The position numbers and the translations under genes are program-made. A model generated the notes under the pieces. The model did no database searches and was not told the DNA's origin. It saw only the letters and a list, made by a program, of their open reading frames with translations. From NCBI GenBank assembly GCA_949290355.1, contig CASERN010000011.1:62001-126000 (forward strand): a stretch of 64,000 bases of DNA. Direction: 5' to 3'. Positions 27,302 to 37,145 of this stretch are shown piece by piece (positions within the stretch are counted from its first letter, which is position 1; every line of letters starts with the position of its first letter). The DNA is from an uncultured bacterium. Lineage in GTDB: Bacteria; Cyanobacteriota; Vampirovibrionia; Gastranaerophilales; Gastranaerophilaceae.

Positions 27302-28854
27302 ATTACCTCATCTTCCTCGTCATCATTTTTAACTTCAACAGGTGCAAGCCAATCTTTGTTTATTCTTTTCCCTAATTGGTGTATTCTGCAATATTCTGCC
27401 AAGTCTTTTTTCACTTCAGGTGCCAAAATATACATTGCAATAATATTTGGTAAAGACATTGCAATCATCATTGCATCTGTAATATTTATAACAGAAGTTA
27501 CATTTAATACCGAACCTATTAAAATAAATCCGCAATATATAAATTGAAATGTAAGAGTTCTTTTCTTTCCTTCTCCGAATAAAAAGTTCCAAGATTTTTG
27601 ACCGTAATATGCCCAACTTATAATTGTTGATAATGCATATAAAAGAACGATTCCAGCTAAAAGTGTTGGGAAAAATGGCATTACTGAAGAAATAGCATCA
27701 GATGTCATTTCTATACCGGAAGTATGTCCTACATGTGTTTTGTAAACACCTGTAATAACAATTGCGAATGCTGTTAATGTACACATAAAGCCAGTTAAGA
27801 ACGGGTCTAACAGAGCTACGAAACCTTGAGACAAAGGCTCATCTGTTTTTACTGTTGCATATACAATTGGAGCAGAACCTGTACCTGCTTCATTTGATTG
27901 AACAGAACGTCTTAGTCCCATAATCATTGCAACAAACATTCCGCCATATACTGATTCTGGTTTGAATGCTTCTTTTACTATAATCCAAGCTGCATGCGGT
28001 ACCAGTTTTATATTACATACAATTACTGCCATTGCAGCAAATAAATATACGAAAATCTTTAAAGGAACAATTTTTTCTGTAACTTTTACGATATTTTTAA
28101 TTCCACCAATTACAATTAATCCTACTATAATTGCCATGGTAAGTCCGATTACCCAGTGTAAATTATGCATGAAACCATTTTCACCACCGCAAACATTAAC
28201 GAATTGGTTAGCTGCTTGGTTGATTTGAATCATATTACCGCCTGTAATACCCCCGCAAATACAAAGTATTGCGAAAATTACAGATAAAGGTTGACCTAAC
28301 CATCTTAATTTCTTTCTTGTTAAACCGTGAGCCATATAGTGCATAGGTCCACCTGATATAGAACCGTCAAGGTTAAATCTTCTATATTTTACAGCGAGTG
28401 CTGCTTCTACAAATTTTAATGACATACCTAAAAGGGCTCCGACTATGATCCAAAAAGCTGCACCTGGTCCACCCATTGAAATAGCTATTGCAACACCTGC
28501 AATACTACCTAATCCGATTGTCCCTGACAAAGCTGTCATCAAAGCTTGAAAAGGTGATGTCTCGCCTGATCCATCTTCCCCTTTTTTAGGTTTAAATACT
28601 AAATCAATTGCATGTTTGAAGCCCCAAACAGCAATTCCTCTTAAATAAAATGTAAAAAATATTCCTGCAAATAATACCCAGAAAATAATAATTGGTACGT
28701 CCGCACCGAAAACATGTACAGGATGAAATATAATTTTAGCAATTGCATCTGATATAGGTGCAACATTTCTATCCATAAATGCATCTATATTAAATGCATT
28801 AGCCTGTTGAATGTTAAATAAAAGTGTCAAAAGTACAATTAAAATTTTGTTCAT
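27277..28854 (-). CDS. Sodium:alanine symporter family (AGCS) transporter
   Basis: The 525-residue protein is of usual length, with an N-terminal signal-like segment and about ten membrane helices. AGCS signatures GTIGLGSIAGVAIAIS, GGPMHYM and SNEAGTGSAPIVYATV are visible. It imports alanine, glycine or similar with Na+. AAAGGAAA precedes the ATG. The ACT gene overlaps its end. Confidence 0.92.
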   Translation of the reverse strand: MNKILIVLLTLLFNIQQANAFNIDAFMDRNVAPISDAIAKIIFHPVHVFGADVPIIIFWVLFAGIFFTFYLRGIAVWGFKHAIDLVFKPKKGEDGSGETSPFQALMTALSGTIGLGSIAGVAIAISMGGPGAAFWIIVGALLGMSLKFVEAALAVKYRRFNLDGSISGGPMHYMAHGLTRKKLRWLGQPLSVIFAILCICGGITGGNMIQINQAANQFVNVCGGENGFMHNLHWVIGLTMAIIVGLIVIGGIKNIVKVTEKIVPLKIFVYLFAAMAVIVCNIKLVPHAAWIIVKEAFKPESVYGGMFVAMIMGLRRSVQSNEAGTGSAPIVYATVKTDEPLSQGFVALLDPFLTGFMCTLTAFAIVITGVYKTHVGHTSGIEMTSDAISSVMPFFPTLLAGIVLLYALSTIISWAYYGQKSWNFLFGEGKKRTLTFQFIYCGFILIGSVLNVTSVINITDAMMIAMSLPNIIAMYILAPEVKKDLAEYCRIHQLGKRINKDWLAPVEVKNDDEEDEVICQINKLS

Positions 28855-28964
28855 TAAATATTTCCTTTCGGGTATAATATAAGATTTCGGCTATTATAAG
28901 CAATAGGGCAAATCACCAACCCACAATTATACTACCAAAAACATGCTTGCATGATGTCAAATCT

Positions 28965-30044
28965 TTACAAAATCTTAAACAATTGTTGCAAATATTCACC
29001 TGCACATTTATTTGATGTATATTCTTTGATTGTCTGAAAACTATTGTTGCGCAATATATTCAGCTTGTCATTATCCATGTTTTTTATGTTAAGAAGTATT
29101 TCTTTAATTTTATCTGGATTAGGAAGAGTTAAGAATCCGTTTTCTCCGTTTTTAATAATTCCTGCTATCCCGTCGTCTTTTGTACAGATTGTAATACAGC
29201 CTTGCGACATAGCTTCTAAATATACCATACCAAAGGTTTCTCCAATACTAGGTAGGATAAAAATATCACTATCGTGCATTTTTTCAAGAACTTGGTTATG
29301 CGGCAGATATCCTGTAAATTTTACGGATTTATCAATTTTTTCTAAATTTTTTCGTCCTTTGCCATCCCCAATTACTGTCAATTCAAAGTTTTCAAGATCT
29401 TTGCAGGCTTCAATTACTTTGTCGATATTTTTTCTTTTTTTGAAATTAGAACAGGTTAAAACTTTGATTTTATCTTTATTTATGGGGAGAAAATCTTGTT
29501 TTATTATTTCTTTTTTTATACCTGATGGAGCTGTGAATGTTTTATTTTCAAATTCAGGATAGAGTTTTAGCAGTTTATCTTTTATTACAAAAGAGCGGCA
29601 AGCTATAGCTTTTGCATTATGCAAAGCTTTTTCAAGTCTTTTTTTGAAATGAAATTTGTATAGCGGGTTTGTAAGTACTTCTAAATCAGAATTATGTACA
29701 CCTGCAACAAAAGGAATTCCAAGTTTGTCTGCAAATAAAATTCCTGATGGCATATGAGCTATAACTAGAAATTCCTGAGGGTAAGAGGACAGGAGGTCAG
29801 GTATTTTACTTTTAATATTAAACAAAAATGGAGTCCAATAATTGACATTGAATACTTTTCCATATTGTCCGGTTTTGTAAAAAGGTTTGCCTCGCAAAAA
29901 AGAATTTAATATGAAATTCGGTTTTATAACATTGACAATGTGTCCTTGTTTTTCCCATTCTTGGACGAAGTCAAAGAGAGTTCTTGGCGTTGTTTTTTCA
30001 TTTTCACTTACCGGATATAAATCTGTTATAAAAAGAATATTCAT
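28965..30044 (-). CDS. Glycosyltransferase family 4 protein
   Basis: The 359-residue GT-B protein has an N-terminal GT4 start (MNILFITDLYPVSENE) and C-terminal donor-site segment ILPSIGETFGMVYLEAMSQG, where E-x7-E type residues bind the nucleotide sugar. It lacks membrane helices. The likely role is transfer of a sugar to a cell-surface glycan or lipid. TATAAT ends seven bases before the ATG with no ribosome site, so the mRNA is probably leaderless. Confidence 0.87.
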   Translation of the reverse strand: MNILFITDLYPVSENEKTTPRTLFDFVQEWEKQGHIVNVIKPNFILNSFLRGKPFYKTGQYGKVFNVNYWTPFLFNIKSKIPDLLSSYPQEFLVIAHMPSGILFADKLGIPFVAGVHNSDLEVLTNPLYKFHFKKRLEKALHNAKAIACRSFVIKDKLLKLYPEFENKTFTAPSGIKKEIIKQDFLPINKDKIKVLTCSNFKKRKNIDKVIEACKDLENFELTVIGDGKGRKNLEKIDKSVKFTGYLPHNQVLEKMHDSDIFILPSIGETFGMVYLEAMSQGCITICTKDDGIAGIIKNGENGFLTLPNPDKIKEILLNIKNMDNDKLNILRNNSFQTIKEYTSNKCAGEYLQQLFKIL

Positions 30045-30051
30045 ACAAATT

Positions 30052-30057
30052 ATTATA
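30052..30057 (-). promoter_or_regulatory. -10 box TATAAT of GT4 gene, leaderless spacing
   Basis: On the minus strand TATAAT ends seven bases before ATG 30044, and there is no Shine-Dalgarno sequence. Confidence 0.5.
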
Positions 30058-30106
30058 TCATAAGGCGGGTTGAGGTTTTATACATTATGTGATTTAATTA
30101 TAAAAA

Positions 30107-30622
30107 ATGGATTATAGAAAAGGAATTAAAAAAGTGAGTGAGCACGATTACAAATTTTATTTAGATAAAGGAATTTCAGAAACTAACGAAGGAAAATTTG
30201 ATGAAGCAATGCATTCTCTTGATAGGGCAATAGCTTTAAATCCTGATAGTGCAATGCCTTATTTTTCTTTGGCTATAGTTTTTCATAACTTGAATGAATT
30301 AGAACCTGCTTATGAAAATTACACAAAAGCTATTGAATTAAATCATAAAATGATTGATGCATATTACAATCGCGCTCAAGTTTTGCTATTGGATAAGAAT
30401 GCAGATAATGAAAAATTAAAATCAGCATTAAAAGATCTTGATAAAGCTGTTGAATTAGATCCAAAATTTATAGATGCTCTTTATTATAAGGCAGTTGTAC
30501 AAATGAAACTTGAGGATTATAAAGGAGCTGTTGAAACTTTAGATAAAGTTTTGGCAATTGATCCTCAGGCAATATATTCAAGAGCTTTGAAAAAGCTGAT
30601 ATTGCAGAAATATTTAAAATAG
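30107..30622 (+). CDS. TPR-repeat protein
   Basis: The 171-residue protein has about four tetratricopeptide repeats (EGKFDEAMHSLDRAIALNPD, LEPAYENYTKAIELNHK, LKSALKDLDKAVELDPKF, YKGAVETLDKVLAIDPQA), so it is a protein-interaction scaffold. ATG 30107 lacks a ribosome site. GTG 30134 has AAAGGAA upstream and could be the true start. Its end overlaps the convergent nagZ gene by nine bases. Confidence 0.85.
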   Translation: MDYRKGIKKVSEHDYKFYLDKGISETNEGKFDEAMHSLDRAIALNPDSAMPYFSLAIVFHNLNELEPAYENYTKAIELNHKMIDAYYNRAQVLLLDKNADNEKLKSALKDLDKAVELDPKFIDALYYKAVVQMKLEDYKGAVETLDKVLAIDPQAIYSRALKKLILQKYLK

Positions 30623-31630
30623 TTTAGATTTTAAATTATTTATTTTTTCGAATGAATACTCAATTTTTTCTTGAAGTTCTTTGTCTGTTAATGTTTTTTG
30701 GGCAATTGTTTCTATTATGTTGATTGTTTCAGGGTTGGAATTTCTGTAAATAAACATATTCAAACCTGCACGAATTCCCATTTCACAAGTTGCAATTCTT
30801 TGAGCTATACAATTGCTATGATTTGATAAGTTTTGACAGAGCTTGTGTTGCAGGGCTGCGTGCGTAGCACCCGCCATTATCATATCATCAGAAATTATTA
30901 CACCTTCAAAGCCCAATTTAGTTCTTAAATAAGAAATTGCGTTTTTGCTTAAAGATGTTGGAATTACATCTTTTTCAAAGCAGGTGCAGTGAAGATGTGC
31001 TACCATTATCATTTCTATTGTTTTTGCACAAGCGGCAAAAGGTTTTATGTGAGTTTTTTCCATTTCTTTTAACGGTAGATTAATTTCAGGAAGTGTCAAA
31101 TGACTGTCTGCATTAGCGTCCCCGTGTCCCGGAAAATGTTTTGCACAAGGTATAATTCCGTTTTCTCTATATGTTTGAGAAACTATTTTTTCACATTTTA
31201 TAACCTCATCAGGGTTACTTGAAAAAGCTCGTTCCCCGATAATTGGGTTATTAGGATTTGTGTTTACATCAATACAAGGTGCAAAATTTAAGTTAAGTCC
31301 ATAACTTTTTAATTCTTGTGCAATTTCTTTTGTTTGATTACGCAAGAAATTTTCTCCTTTTTCATAAGCAAATTTTGCAGATAGGTATTTTTTACCGTTA
31401 TGAATATTTTCAGTACGCTCAACTCTTCCACCTTCTTGATCTATTGACAAAAAAGGCGCGATTAGAGCTTTTGACTTAATATTTGATACAAGTTTTTGAA
31501 ATTGTTCTGCGGATTGAATATCTTTTGTAAAGAATATCATTCCGCCAAGTCCTTTTTTAAGAGCTTTTATATATCCTTCTCCTTCTGTACCGAGAATGAA
31601 CATTTGGTATAATTTTGTTTTTAAATCCAT
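30614..31630 (-). CDS. nagZ: Beta-N-acetylhexosaminidase (GH3)
   Basis: The 338-residue protein has the NagZ fold signatures: IDQEGGRVERT, FAPCIDVNTNP, and the catalytic-site loop CAKHFPGHGDANADSHLTLP with the His/Asp pair, then VIISDDMIMAGA. It removes N-acetylglucosamine from muropeptides in cell wall recycling. No signal peptide is seen, so it acts in the cytosol. It is three bases downstream of an unknown gene and probably shares its mRNA. Confidence 0.9.
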   Translation of the reverse strand: MDLKTKLYQMFILGTEGEGYIKALKKGLGGMIFFTKDIQSAEQFQKLVSNIKSKALIAPFLSIDQEGGRVERTENIHNGKKYLSAKFAYEKGENFLRNQTKEIAQELKSYGLNLNFAPCIDVNTNPNNPIIGERAFSSNPDEVIKCEKIVSQTYRENGIIPCAKHFPGHGDANADSHLTLPEINLPLKEMEKTHIKPFAACAKTIEMIMVAHLHCTCFEKDVIPTSLSKNAISYLRTKLGFEGVIISDDMIMAGATHAALQHKLCQNLSNHSNCIAQRIATCEMGIRAGLNMFIYRNSNPETINIIETIAQKTLTDKELQEKIEYSFEKINNLKSKLF

Positions 31631-31633
31631 TTG

Positions 31634-32221
31634 TTACAAAACCTTTTCTGCAAGTGGTAGTAATTCATACAATTTCCCATTATCAATAACTTTTTCAATT
31701 GCATTTGATATTTCATTAATATCCTTTTCTGACGGTTGTTTTAGACTTGCAGGTAAAACAATATCATTTGTAGTTTTTGTTTTCACAAAACCCTCATTAG
31801 CTTTTAAAAACTCTCTATATTGTTCAAGTATCTTCAAACTTTTTTCATCAATATCAAAATTTTGCCCTGTATAATATTTCACATCTTTTTTTAATTTTTC
31901 AATGTATTGTTTTACAAAATCTACTTCTTCAAGAGTATCTTTTTCAGAGTATTCTCCACCAAAGCAAATGTTATTTAATATTGGTTTTTCATCAATATGT
32001 TTTATGTATACAGCCCATAAAATGCAGCCAAGATAAAATGAAATGTAATTTTTTAACAAAGATTGTATTTTGGGATAAAACATTTTAAATTGTAATTTTT
32101 TTTGATTAAAGTTTCTGCATCCGTTTAGTGTTTCATATACATATTCAATATTAGGTTCAAATGCTGATATGTGTTGTATAAAACCGGGATCAAATTGTAC
32201 TCCGTCTTTAGTATCTATCAT
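31634..32221 (-). CDS. Unknown 195-residue protein
   Basis: I do not recognise a family. The protein is mainly helical, has a short hydrophobic stretch (ISFYLGCILWAVYI at about 65-78) and acidic helices after it. It lies between an exported hydrolase-like gene (12 bases away) and nagZ (3 bases), so the three probably form an operon. Overlap and spacing support that it is translated. Confidence 0.65.
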   Translation of the reverse strand: MIDTKDGVQFDPGFIQHISAFEPNIEYVYETLNGCRNFNQKKLQFKMFYPKIQSLLKNYISFYLGCILWAVYIKHIDEKPILNNICFGGEYSEKDTLEEVDFVKQYIEKLKKDVKYYTGQNFDIDEKSLKILEQYREFLKANEGFVKTKTTNDIVLPASLKQPSEKDINEISNAIEKVIDNGKLYELLPLAEKVL

Positions 32222-32233
32222 TTTTATTTTCTC

Positions 32234-33430
32234 CTACATCATTTCAAATTTAATTTTCTTCTTATTATTTTTTAGTACTTTTTGTTGAAATTCTTTATCA
32301 TATTGAAGTCTATATCCGTTTGTGAAAGCTTTTACAACTGCGTTAGCAAAAGTTTTTCTTGCGCTCCAGTATGATGTATGAGCAAAAAGCACTGAACGTT
32401 TTGACCATACGCTTGAATTGTCGTATACAAATCCCTTTGGATCTTCAATTTTTATGTTTGCAATTTTTTCGATTTCTCCTATTGTAAGATTTCTTGAAGA
32501 AGGAAATCCTAAAGGATCTTCTCTGAAATTTACTGTAATAAAGAATAAACCGTTTTCAATTATATATTTAAGCATTAATTTGTTATAATAGGTTAATTCG
32601 TAATCAGGATCAGCAAGATCTGAATAGAATAGTACCAAAGGGCTTGCAAAATTAACAACACCTTTTAGTGAATCTGTAGGTGCGCAGGATGAATTTGTCG
32701 CTTCTTGTAATTTTAAATAATTTTTTTCAATAGAACTATCGTCGATTTTTTTTAAAATTAAATGTCCGTCTTGTGAAACCATTCCAATTTCTGCTTTTGA
32801 AAGTGCAGAAATACATGTATTTTCTATTTTATGTTCTTTTACAAAATTTCTGACATTTTCGCTAACTTCAATTGTATTGAATAAATTTTCCGGATTTATG
32901 TATGGAAGTTTGTTGAACATATATTCATATGTAATAAAAGTACCGGCAGAATAACCATATAATACAACTTTATTCCCTTTTTGGCTTTCTTTTAATATAG
33001 TATCATTTAGTTCATCTAAAATAGGGAGCATGTTATGTTGTTTTTGCACCCAGATTGCGTCGTGTAAATAAGCCGTAAGCATAGATCTTACTTTATATGC
33101 TAGAGTCGGGCTGAATGCTTTTGTTAAATCCAGTTGTTTCTGAACAAATTCTAAATCGTTTTTGCTTTTGTCTCCCCAAAAAAATATTACAGGTTCTTTG
33201 TTGATTTTGTATTGTTTAGTATTTAAAAAGGCTTTTTTAATTTCTTTATTATGTTCAAACTTTTCTTTCATAACAGGATGTAACTTTTGCACGCCCTCAA
33301 TGTACCAGTTGCGCATTTTTTCGTCATTGTTATTTGAACCGTTTATATATAAAAAACTAACTCCAGTTTGTGCTTGACATATATTTTGACATAATAAAAA
33401 AACTAAAATAAGCCCTAAAATCTTCTTCAT
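32234..33430 (-). CDS. Exported alpha/beta-hydrolase-like protein
   Basis: This 398-residue protein starts with a signal peptide (LGLILVFLLCQNICQAQ, to about residue 21). KVVLYGYSAGTFITYEYMF contains a GxSxG nucleophile elbow as in esterases and lipases. A later VNFASPLVLFYSDLADPD could hold the acid. The substrate is unknown. A TATTAT box six bases upstream of the ATG suggests a leaderless mRNA. It heads the likely operon with the unknown gene and nagZ. Confidence 0.6.
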   Translation of the reverse strand: MKKILGLILVFLLCQNICQAQTGVSFLYINGSNNNDEKMRNWYIEGVQKLHPVMKEKFEHNKEIKKAFLNTKQYKINKEPVIFFWGDKSKNDLEFVQKQLDLTKAFSPTLAYKVRSMLTAYLHDAIWVQKQHNMLPILDELNDTILKESQKGNKVVLYGYSAGTFITYEYMFNKLPYINPENLFNTIEVSENVRNFVKEHKIENTCISALSKAEIGMVSQDGHLILKKIDDSSIEKNYLKLQEATNSSCAPTDSLKGVVNFASPLVLFYSDLADPDYELTYYNKLMLKYIIENGLFFITVNFREDPLGFPSSRNLTIGEIEKIANIKIEDPKGFVYDNSSVWSKRSVLFAHTSYWSARKTFANAVVKAFTNGYRLQYDKEFQQKVLKNNKKKIKFEMM

Positions 33431-33515
33431 ATTTATATAATATCATAAAATATAATTAAATAAATAAACGAATGCAGTTTGTAAGTAAAAAGTATTGGAA
33501 TATTTGCAATTAAAT

Positions 33516-33540
33516 AAAAAACACCCCGAAGGGTGTTTTT
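33516..33540. terminator. Bidirectional terminator
   Basis: AAAAACACCC and its complement enclose a CGAA tetraloop, with A and T runs on both sides. It sits at the end of the aquaporin gene. Confidence 0.8.
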
Positions 33541-34175
33541 TATTCGTTGTTTGTTAATTTATAAATTCCAGCTGCCGCTGCCCCTGCAATAAAGTTTGTT
33601 AATATTGTCCAAAGTATTAATTTTATTTGAGCAATACCCATTATGCAAATACTTGTTGCAACTGCAGGGTTGAATGCGCCATAACATGTACCTGATGTCG
33701 CAATTAATCCTACAAGTACTACTGAGCCGATTGCAAAACCAAAATAAGAATTTCCTTTATTTTTCTCAGATGTAGCAGTATTTAATACTGTATAGCATAG
33801 TGCAAATGTGAATAAAAATTCGCATATTACCATAGGCCAAACGCTATATATCTTTTCTGCTGTATATGGTGGTATGGCAACTATATAACAAGCTAAAAGT
33901 GCGCCTAATGCCCCGCCGGCAAATTGCGATAAAATATAAGGAACAAAATCTTTCCAGTTAAGAGCTCCTCTGATAGCTGCTGCAAAAGATACAGCAGGGT
34001 TATAATGCCCGCCTGAAATATGTCCGCCTGCATATACTATTACCATTAGTATAAATCCGATGGCCATTGGTGGGAATGAGACATCCCCATTTGGGAATAA
34101 TGAACAACCTATTGTGAACACAAGGAAAAATGTTCCGATTAATTCAACTAAGCATTTTTTTAATATTTCTTTCAT
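33540..34175 (-). CDS. Aquaporin / glycerol facilitator (MIP family)
   Basis: The 211-residue protein has about six membrane helices and two half-helix signature loops, GHYNPAVSF and GAFNPAVAT, which make the pore. It passes water or small solutes such as glycerol across the inner membrane. GGAG-type site precedes the ATG. It stands alone and ends in a strong terminator. Confidence 0.92.
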   Translation of the reverse strand: MKEILKKCLVELIGTFFLVFTIGCSLFPNGDVSFPPMAIGFILMVIVYAGGHISGGHYNPAVSFAAAIRGALNWKDFVPYILSQFAGGALGALLACYIVAIPPYTAEKIYSVWPMVICEFLFTFALCYTVLNTATSEKNKGNSYFGFAIGSVVLVGLIATSGTCYGAFNPAVATSICIMGIAQIKLILWTILTNFIAGAAAAGIYKLTNNE

Positions 34176-34277
34176 ATTTCTCTCTCCTTTTTGATGATTT
34201 TAGCATATTGCTTAATTTTCTGCAATTAATCTTAATATTAATATCAAAAATATTCATGTTGGTGTTTTAGCTGTAGT

Positions 34278-36296
34278 ATGAAAATTTATCCATTGCATTT
34301 TGCTTACAATAATATTATTTATAAAAATATAAATTTACCTAATAATAAGAAGAATTCTGATATTCATAAAAATTCATTAGAATTGAATTCTTTTTATTAT
34401 CCAGTATTTGGCTGCTCAGAAACAGATACAAAAGACTTTGTAGAAGAATTAAGTAATCTGCAAGATATACATTGCCCCCATTGTGGTGTTGAAATGGTTT
34501 CCAGACAACAAAGGAAAGAGCTTTTAAATCAAGTTTCTCAAATAGATTCATCAAAAGCTTTAATTAATTTTTTACGTGAGAATAAAGAAAGATTATCAAA
34601 AGATTTAAGCCCTTATTTGGAATATATGGAATCTTTGTATAATGAAAATCCTTCAATAGGTTGTGATGATTTAGTTAATGAAACAAAAAAATATGGATCT
34701 GTTCGGATTATTTCAATGCTTGATAACCAAGTAAAATACTTGAGTAGTTACCAAAAGACTAATTATGTAAATTATGACGATAATCGTTTGGTTGAAATTT
34801 TTAAACAAAAAATAAAAGATTTAGAAAAAAATTATTCGGAGAAATTTAGTTTTAAGAATTATAAAAATGCTTTGCAAGATACTATTGCAAAGATGGAAAA
34901 TTATAATAAGTGGCAAATCTATACAGACTTAAAACAACCAATTTTAAAAGAATGTCAGACTCAGACAGTATTTAATTTTTATAAAAAAGAGGATGATCCT
35001 AGTGATTCTTCTACATATTTGTTTTTGAGAAATTTGCTTTCAGATGTTACATCCAGAGTAGATTCTATAAATTATGATTTTTCTGATAGCAGTAAAACTA
35101 AGTTTAATAAAATTTTAGTCTGCAATAAATGTTTTAATGATAAAAATATTAAAACAAAATATATAAATTATAAAGATGAATATGCATATGAGAATTATGT
35201 GAAATATCTTGATGATATTTGTAATAACGTTATAAATGGTAATATAAAAACTGAACCCAAATACCCGCTTCTTTTTAACGGTTACATAAAAAAATTAACA
35301 AAAGGCGGGATAAACGTAAGGCATTCTGAAAGTTTAGCAAAATTAAAGGATGTTTTTTTTGAAGAGGCAAAAAAGATAGATTTTAAGTTAGTTTCTTTAG
35401 ATAATGTTCCTTGCGCAAGTTGCGGACAATATTGTTTATCTCATGATAAAAAAATGAAGTTATATGATGAGATAACTAATGCTGAAAGTATGCAAGAATT
35501 AGAAAATATATTTGATAAAAATATTGTCTACGTTAGAAGTAAATTTATCCCAATAGTTAGAGATTTTAAAAGAAATTTGAAATATTGCCCTCAAATTACG
35601 GATAAAGAAATGATAGAAAGCCTGCGAGAAATTTCTTTGAAAAGGATAAGAAACAGACTTATAAAAAACCGAAATATAATGTCTGCTACTTTAAACAAAC
35701 CATATATAAGTGATGAAGATAAAGTTAAAATTAAAGAATATATCCAAGGTGTAAACGAAATTATTGATAATATCCCAAATAATGATGTTTTTAGATTTGG
35801 GGAATATGGGATTTTGCTTGAAAAAACTATATTCCAAACTAATTACAGAATAAAAAATAAATATTATGATTTCCTTAGGAATAATATAAAAGATTTATTT
35901 GTTTCTCATATGTTGGTAACAGTGTCAGATGCTCTTGGTAGCAAGTATGATTCATATACAAAAATTGCCGTCCAAAATGTTTTTAAAATGTCTGTAGCTA
36001 CGAAAGATCATGTTGTTGCAAGAAATCTTGATGGAGAGGATGATAAATCAAATTTTGTAGTTTTATGTAAAGATTGTAACCACAACAAAACAAATTACAC
36101 ATTAAAATATTATAATAAAATGCACCCTGAAACGAAAGATAATTTTATAAAATATATTATGTTTGTAAAAGATAAAATTAAAAGTGGAGAATTAGATAAA
36201 AACTACATTAAATATATAAAAGATGTAAGCAATTTATATGATAGAGCTACTGATGGCGCTATAAAAGTTCCTGAAAATATTATATCTGATTTATAA
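34278..36296 (+). CDS. Large HNH-endonuclease-like protein with several CxxC pairs
   Basis: The 672-residue protein carries CxxC pairs near residues 66-69, 281-284, 379-382 and 596-599. The last pair with DHVVARNLDGEDDKSNFVVLC forms an HNH nuclease motif (His about 578, Asn, CKDCNHNKTN). The long middle is helical and unlike known families I can name. No ribosome site precedes the ATG. It lies 20 bases before pgeF on the same strand. The role may be nuclease, toxin or selfish element. Confidence 0.68.
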   Translation: MKIYPLHFAYNNIIYKNINLPNNKKNSDIHKNSLELNSFYYPVFGCSETDTKDFVEELSNLQDIHCPHCGVEMVSRQQRKELLNQVSQIDSSKALINFLRENKERLSKDLSPYLEYMESLYNENPSIGCDDLVNETKKYGSVRIISMLDNQVKYLSSYQKTNYVNYDDNRLVEIFKQKIKDLEKNYSEKFSFKNYKNALQDTIAKMENYNKWQIYTDLKQPILKECQTQTVFNFYKKEDDPSDSSTYLFLRNLLSDVTSRVDSINYDFSDSSKTKFNKILVCNKCFNDKNIKTKYINYKDEYAYENYVKYLDDICNNVINGNIKTEPKYPLLFNGYIKKLTKGGINVRHSESLAKLKDVFFEEAKKIDFKLVSLDNVPCASCGQYCLSHDKKMKLYDEITNAESMQELENIFDKNIVYVRSKFIPIVRDFKRNLKYCPQITDKEMIESLREISLKRIRNRLIKNRNIMSATLNKPYISDEDKVKIKEYIQGVNEIIDNIPNNDVFRFGEYGILLEKTIFQTNYRIKNKYYDFLRNNIKDLFVSHMLVTVSDALGSKYDSYTKIAVQNVFKMSVATKDHVVARNLDGEDDKSNFVVLCKDCNHNKTNYTLKYYNKMHPETKDNFIKYIMFVKDKIKSGELDKNYIKYIKDVSNLYDRATDGAIKVPENIISDL

Positions 36297-36304
36297 TTTT
36301 GTGT

Positions 36305-36310
36305 TATAAA
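36305..36310 (+). promoter_or_regulatory. -10-like box before pgeF, leaderless spacing
   Basis: TATAAA ends six bases before ATG 36317, and no ribosome site is present. Confidence 0.4.
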
Positions 36311-36316
36311 TAAATT

Positions 36317-37057
36317 ATGTTTTATTTTGAGCAAATTAACGGTAAAAGAGTTTTAAAAAGTTCCTTATTACAAAGTCTTAATCATTTTTTTACAACAAGG
36401 GAATCTGTAATTAAATCAAAAGAGTCTCAGTGGCAGAAAATTGTTGAGCAAAATAAGCTAGATATCTGTGATTTTTTAGGTATTGATGAATGCAATTTAA
36501 TATATCCCTCCCAGACACATACATCAAATATTGAGATTGCAAAAGTTGGAGTTGATTCTTATCCTGATACTGACGGCTTAATTTTAACAAATAAGGAGCA
36601 AGCTGTTTTTTTGAATTTTGCAGATTGTACACCTGTCATAATTTATGATTCTAAAAATCATATTGCAGCTGTGTCTCATGCAGGTTGGCGTGGTACTGCG
36701 GGGAATATTGCAACAAAGACTGTTGAGAAAATGGTTTGTGAATTTGATTCAAAACCTGAAAATTTGCTATGTGCTATAGGGCCTGCTATATCTTATTGCT
36801 GTTACAATGTAGGAGAAGATGTTTATAGAAAACTTATGAATTCAGTTAGAAATTCTGATGGATTATCTGAAATAAGAGAGGGAAATATATTTGTAGATTT
36901 GAAAAATATTAATAAACGTCAACTTATAGAAATAGGTGTAAACCCTTATAACATTGATATTTGTCCATATTGTACCGTTTGTGATAACAATTTATTTTTC
37001 TCTTATAGAAAAGAAAATGGAACGACTAATCGTCATAGTGCAGTTATTAAATTATAA
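36317..37057 (+). CDS. pgeF: Peptidoglycan editing factor (PgeF/YfiH, laccase fold)
   Basis: The 246-residue protein shows the family block AAVSHAGWRGTAGNIATKTV, an upstream NFADCTPVIIYD and the later Cys-rich DICPYCTVCDNN. The zinc/copper site uses His and Cys from these. The family removes wrongly placed amino acids from peptidoglycan precursors (older names: polyphenol oxidase, purine nucleoside phosphorylase). It is on its own leaderless-looking start. Confidence 0.9.
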   Translation: MFYFEQINGKRVLKSSLLQSLNHFFTTRESVIKSKESQWQKIVEQNKLDICDFLGIDECNLIYPSQTHTSNIEIAKVGVDSYPDTDGLILTNKEQAVFLNFADCTPVIIYDSKNHIAAVSHAGWRGTAGNIATKTVEKMVCEFDSKPENLLCAIGPAISYCCYNVGEDVYRKLMNSVRNSDGLSEIREGNIFVDLKNINKRQLIEIGVNPYNIDICPYCTVCDNNLFFSYRKENGTTNRHSAVIKL

Positions 37058-37145
37058 TTTTTGAGAAAAAGTTTTAATTTTTACTAGCAAAAATTTGTTT
37101 TTTGTTGTTTTAAAATACGTACGATAAACTACTTTTGGAGTGTGT

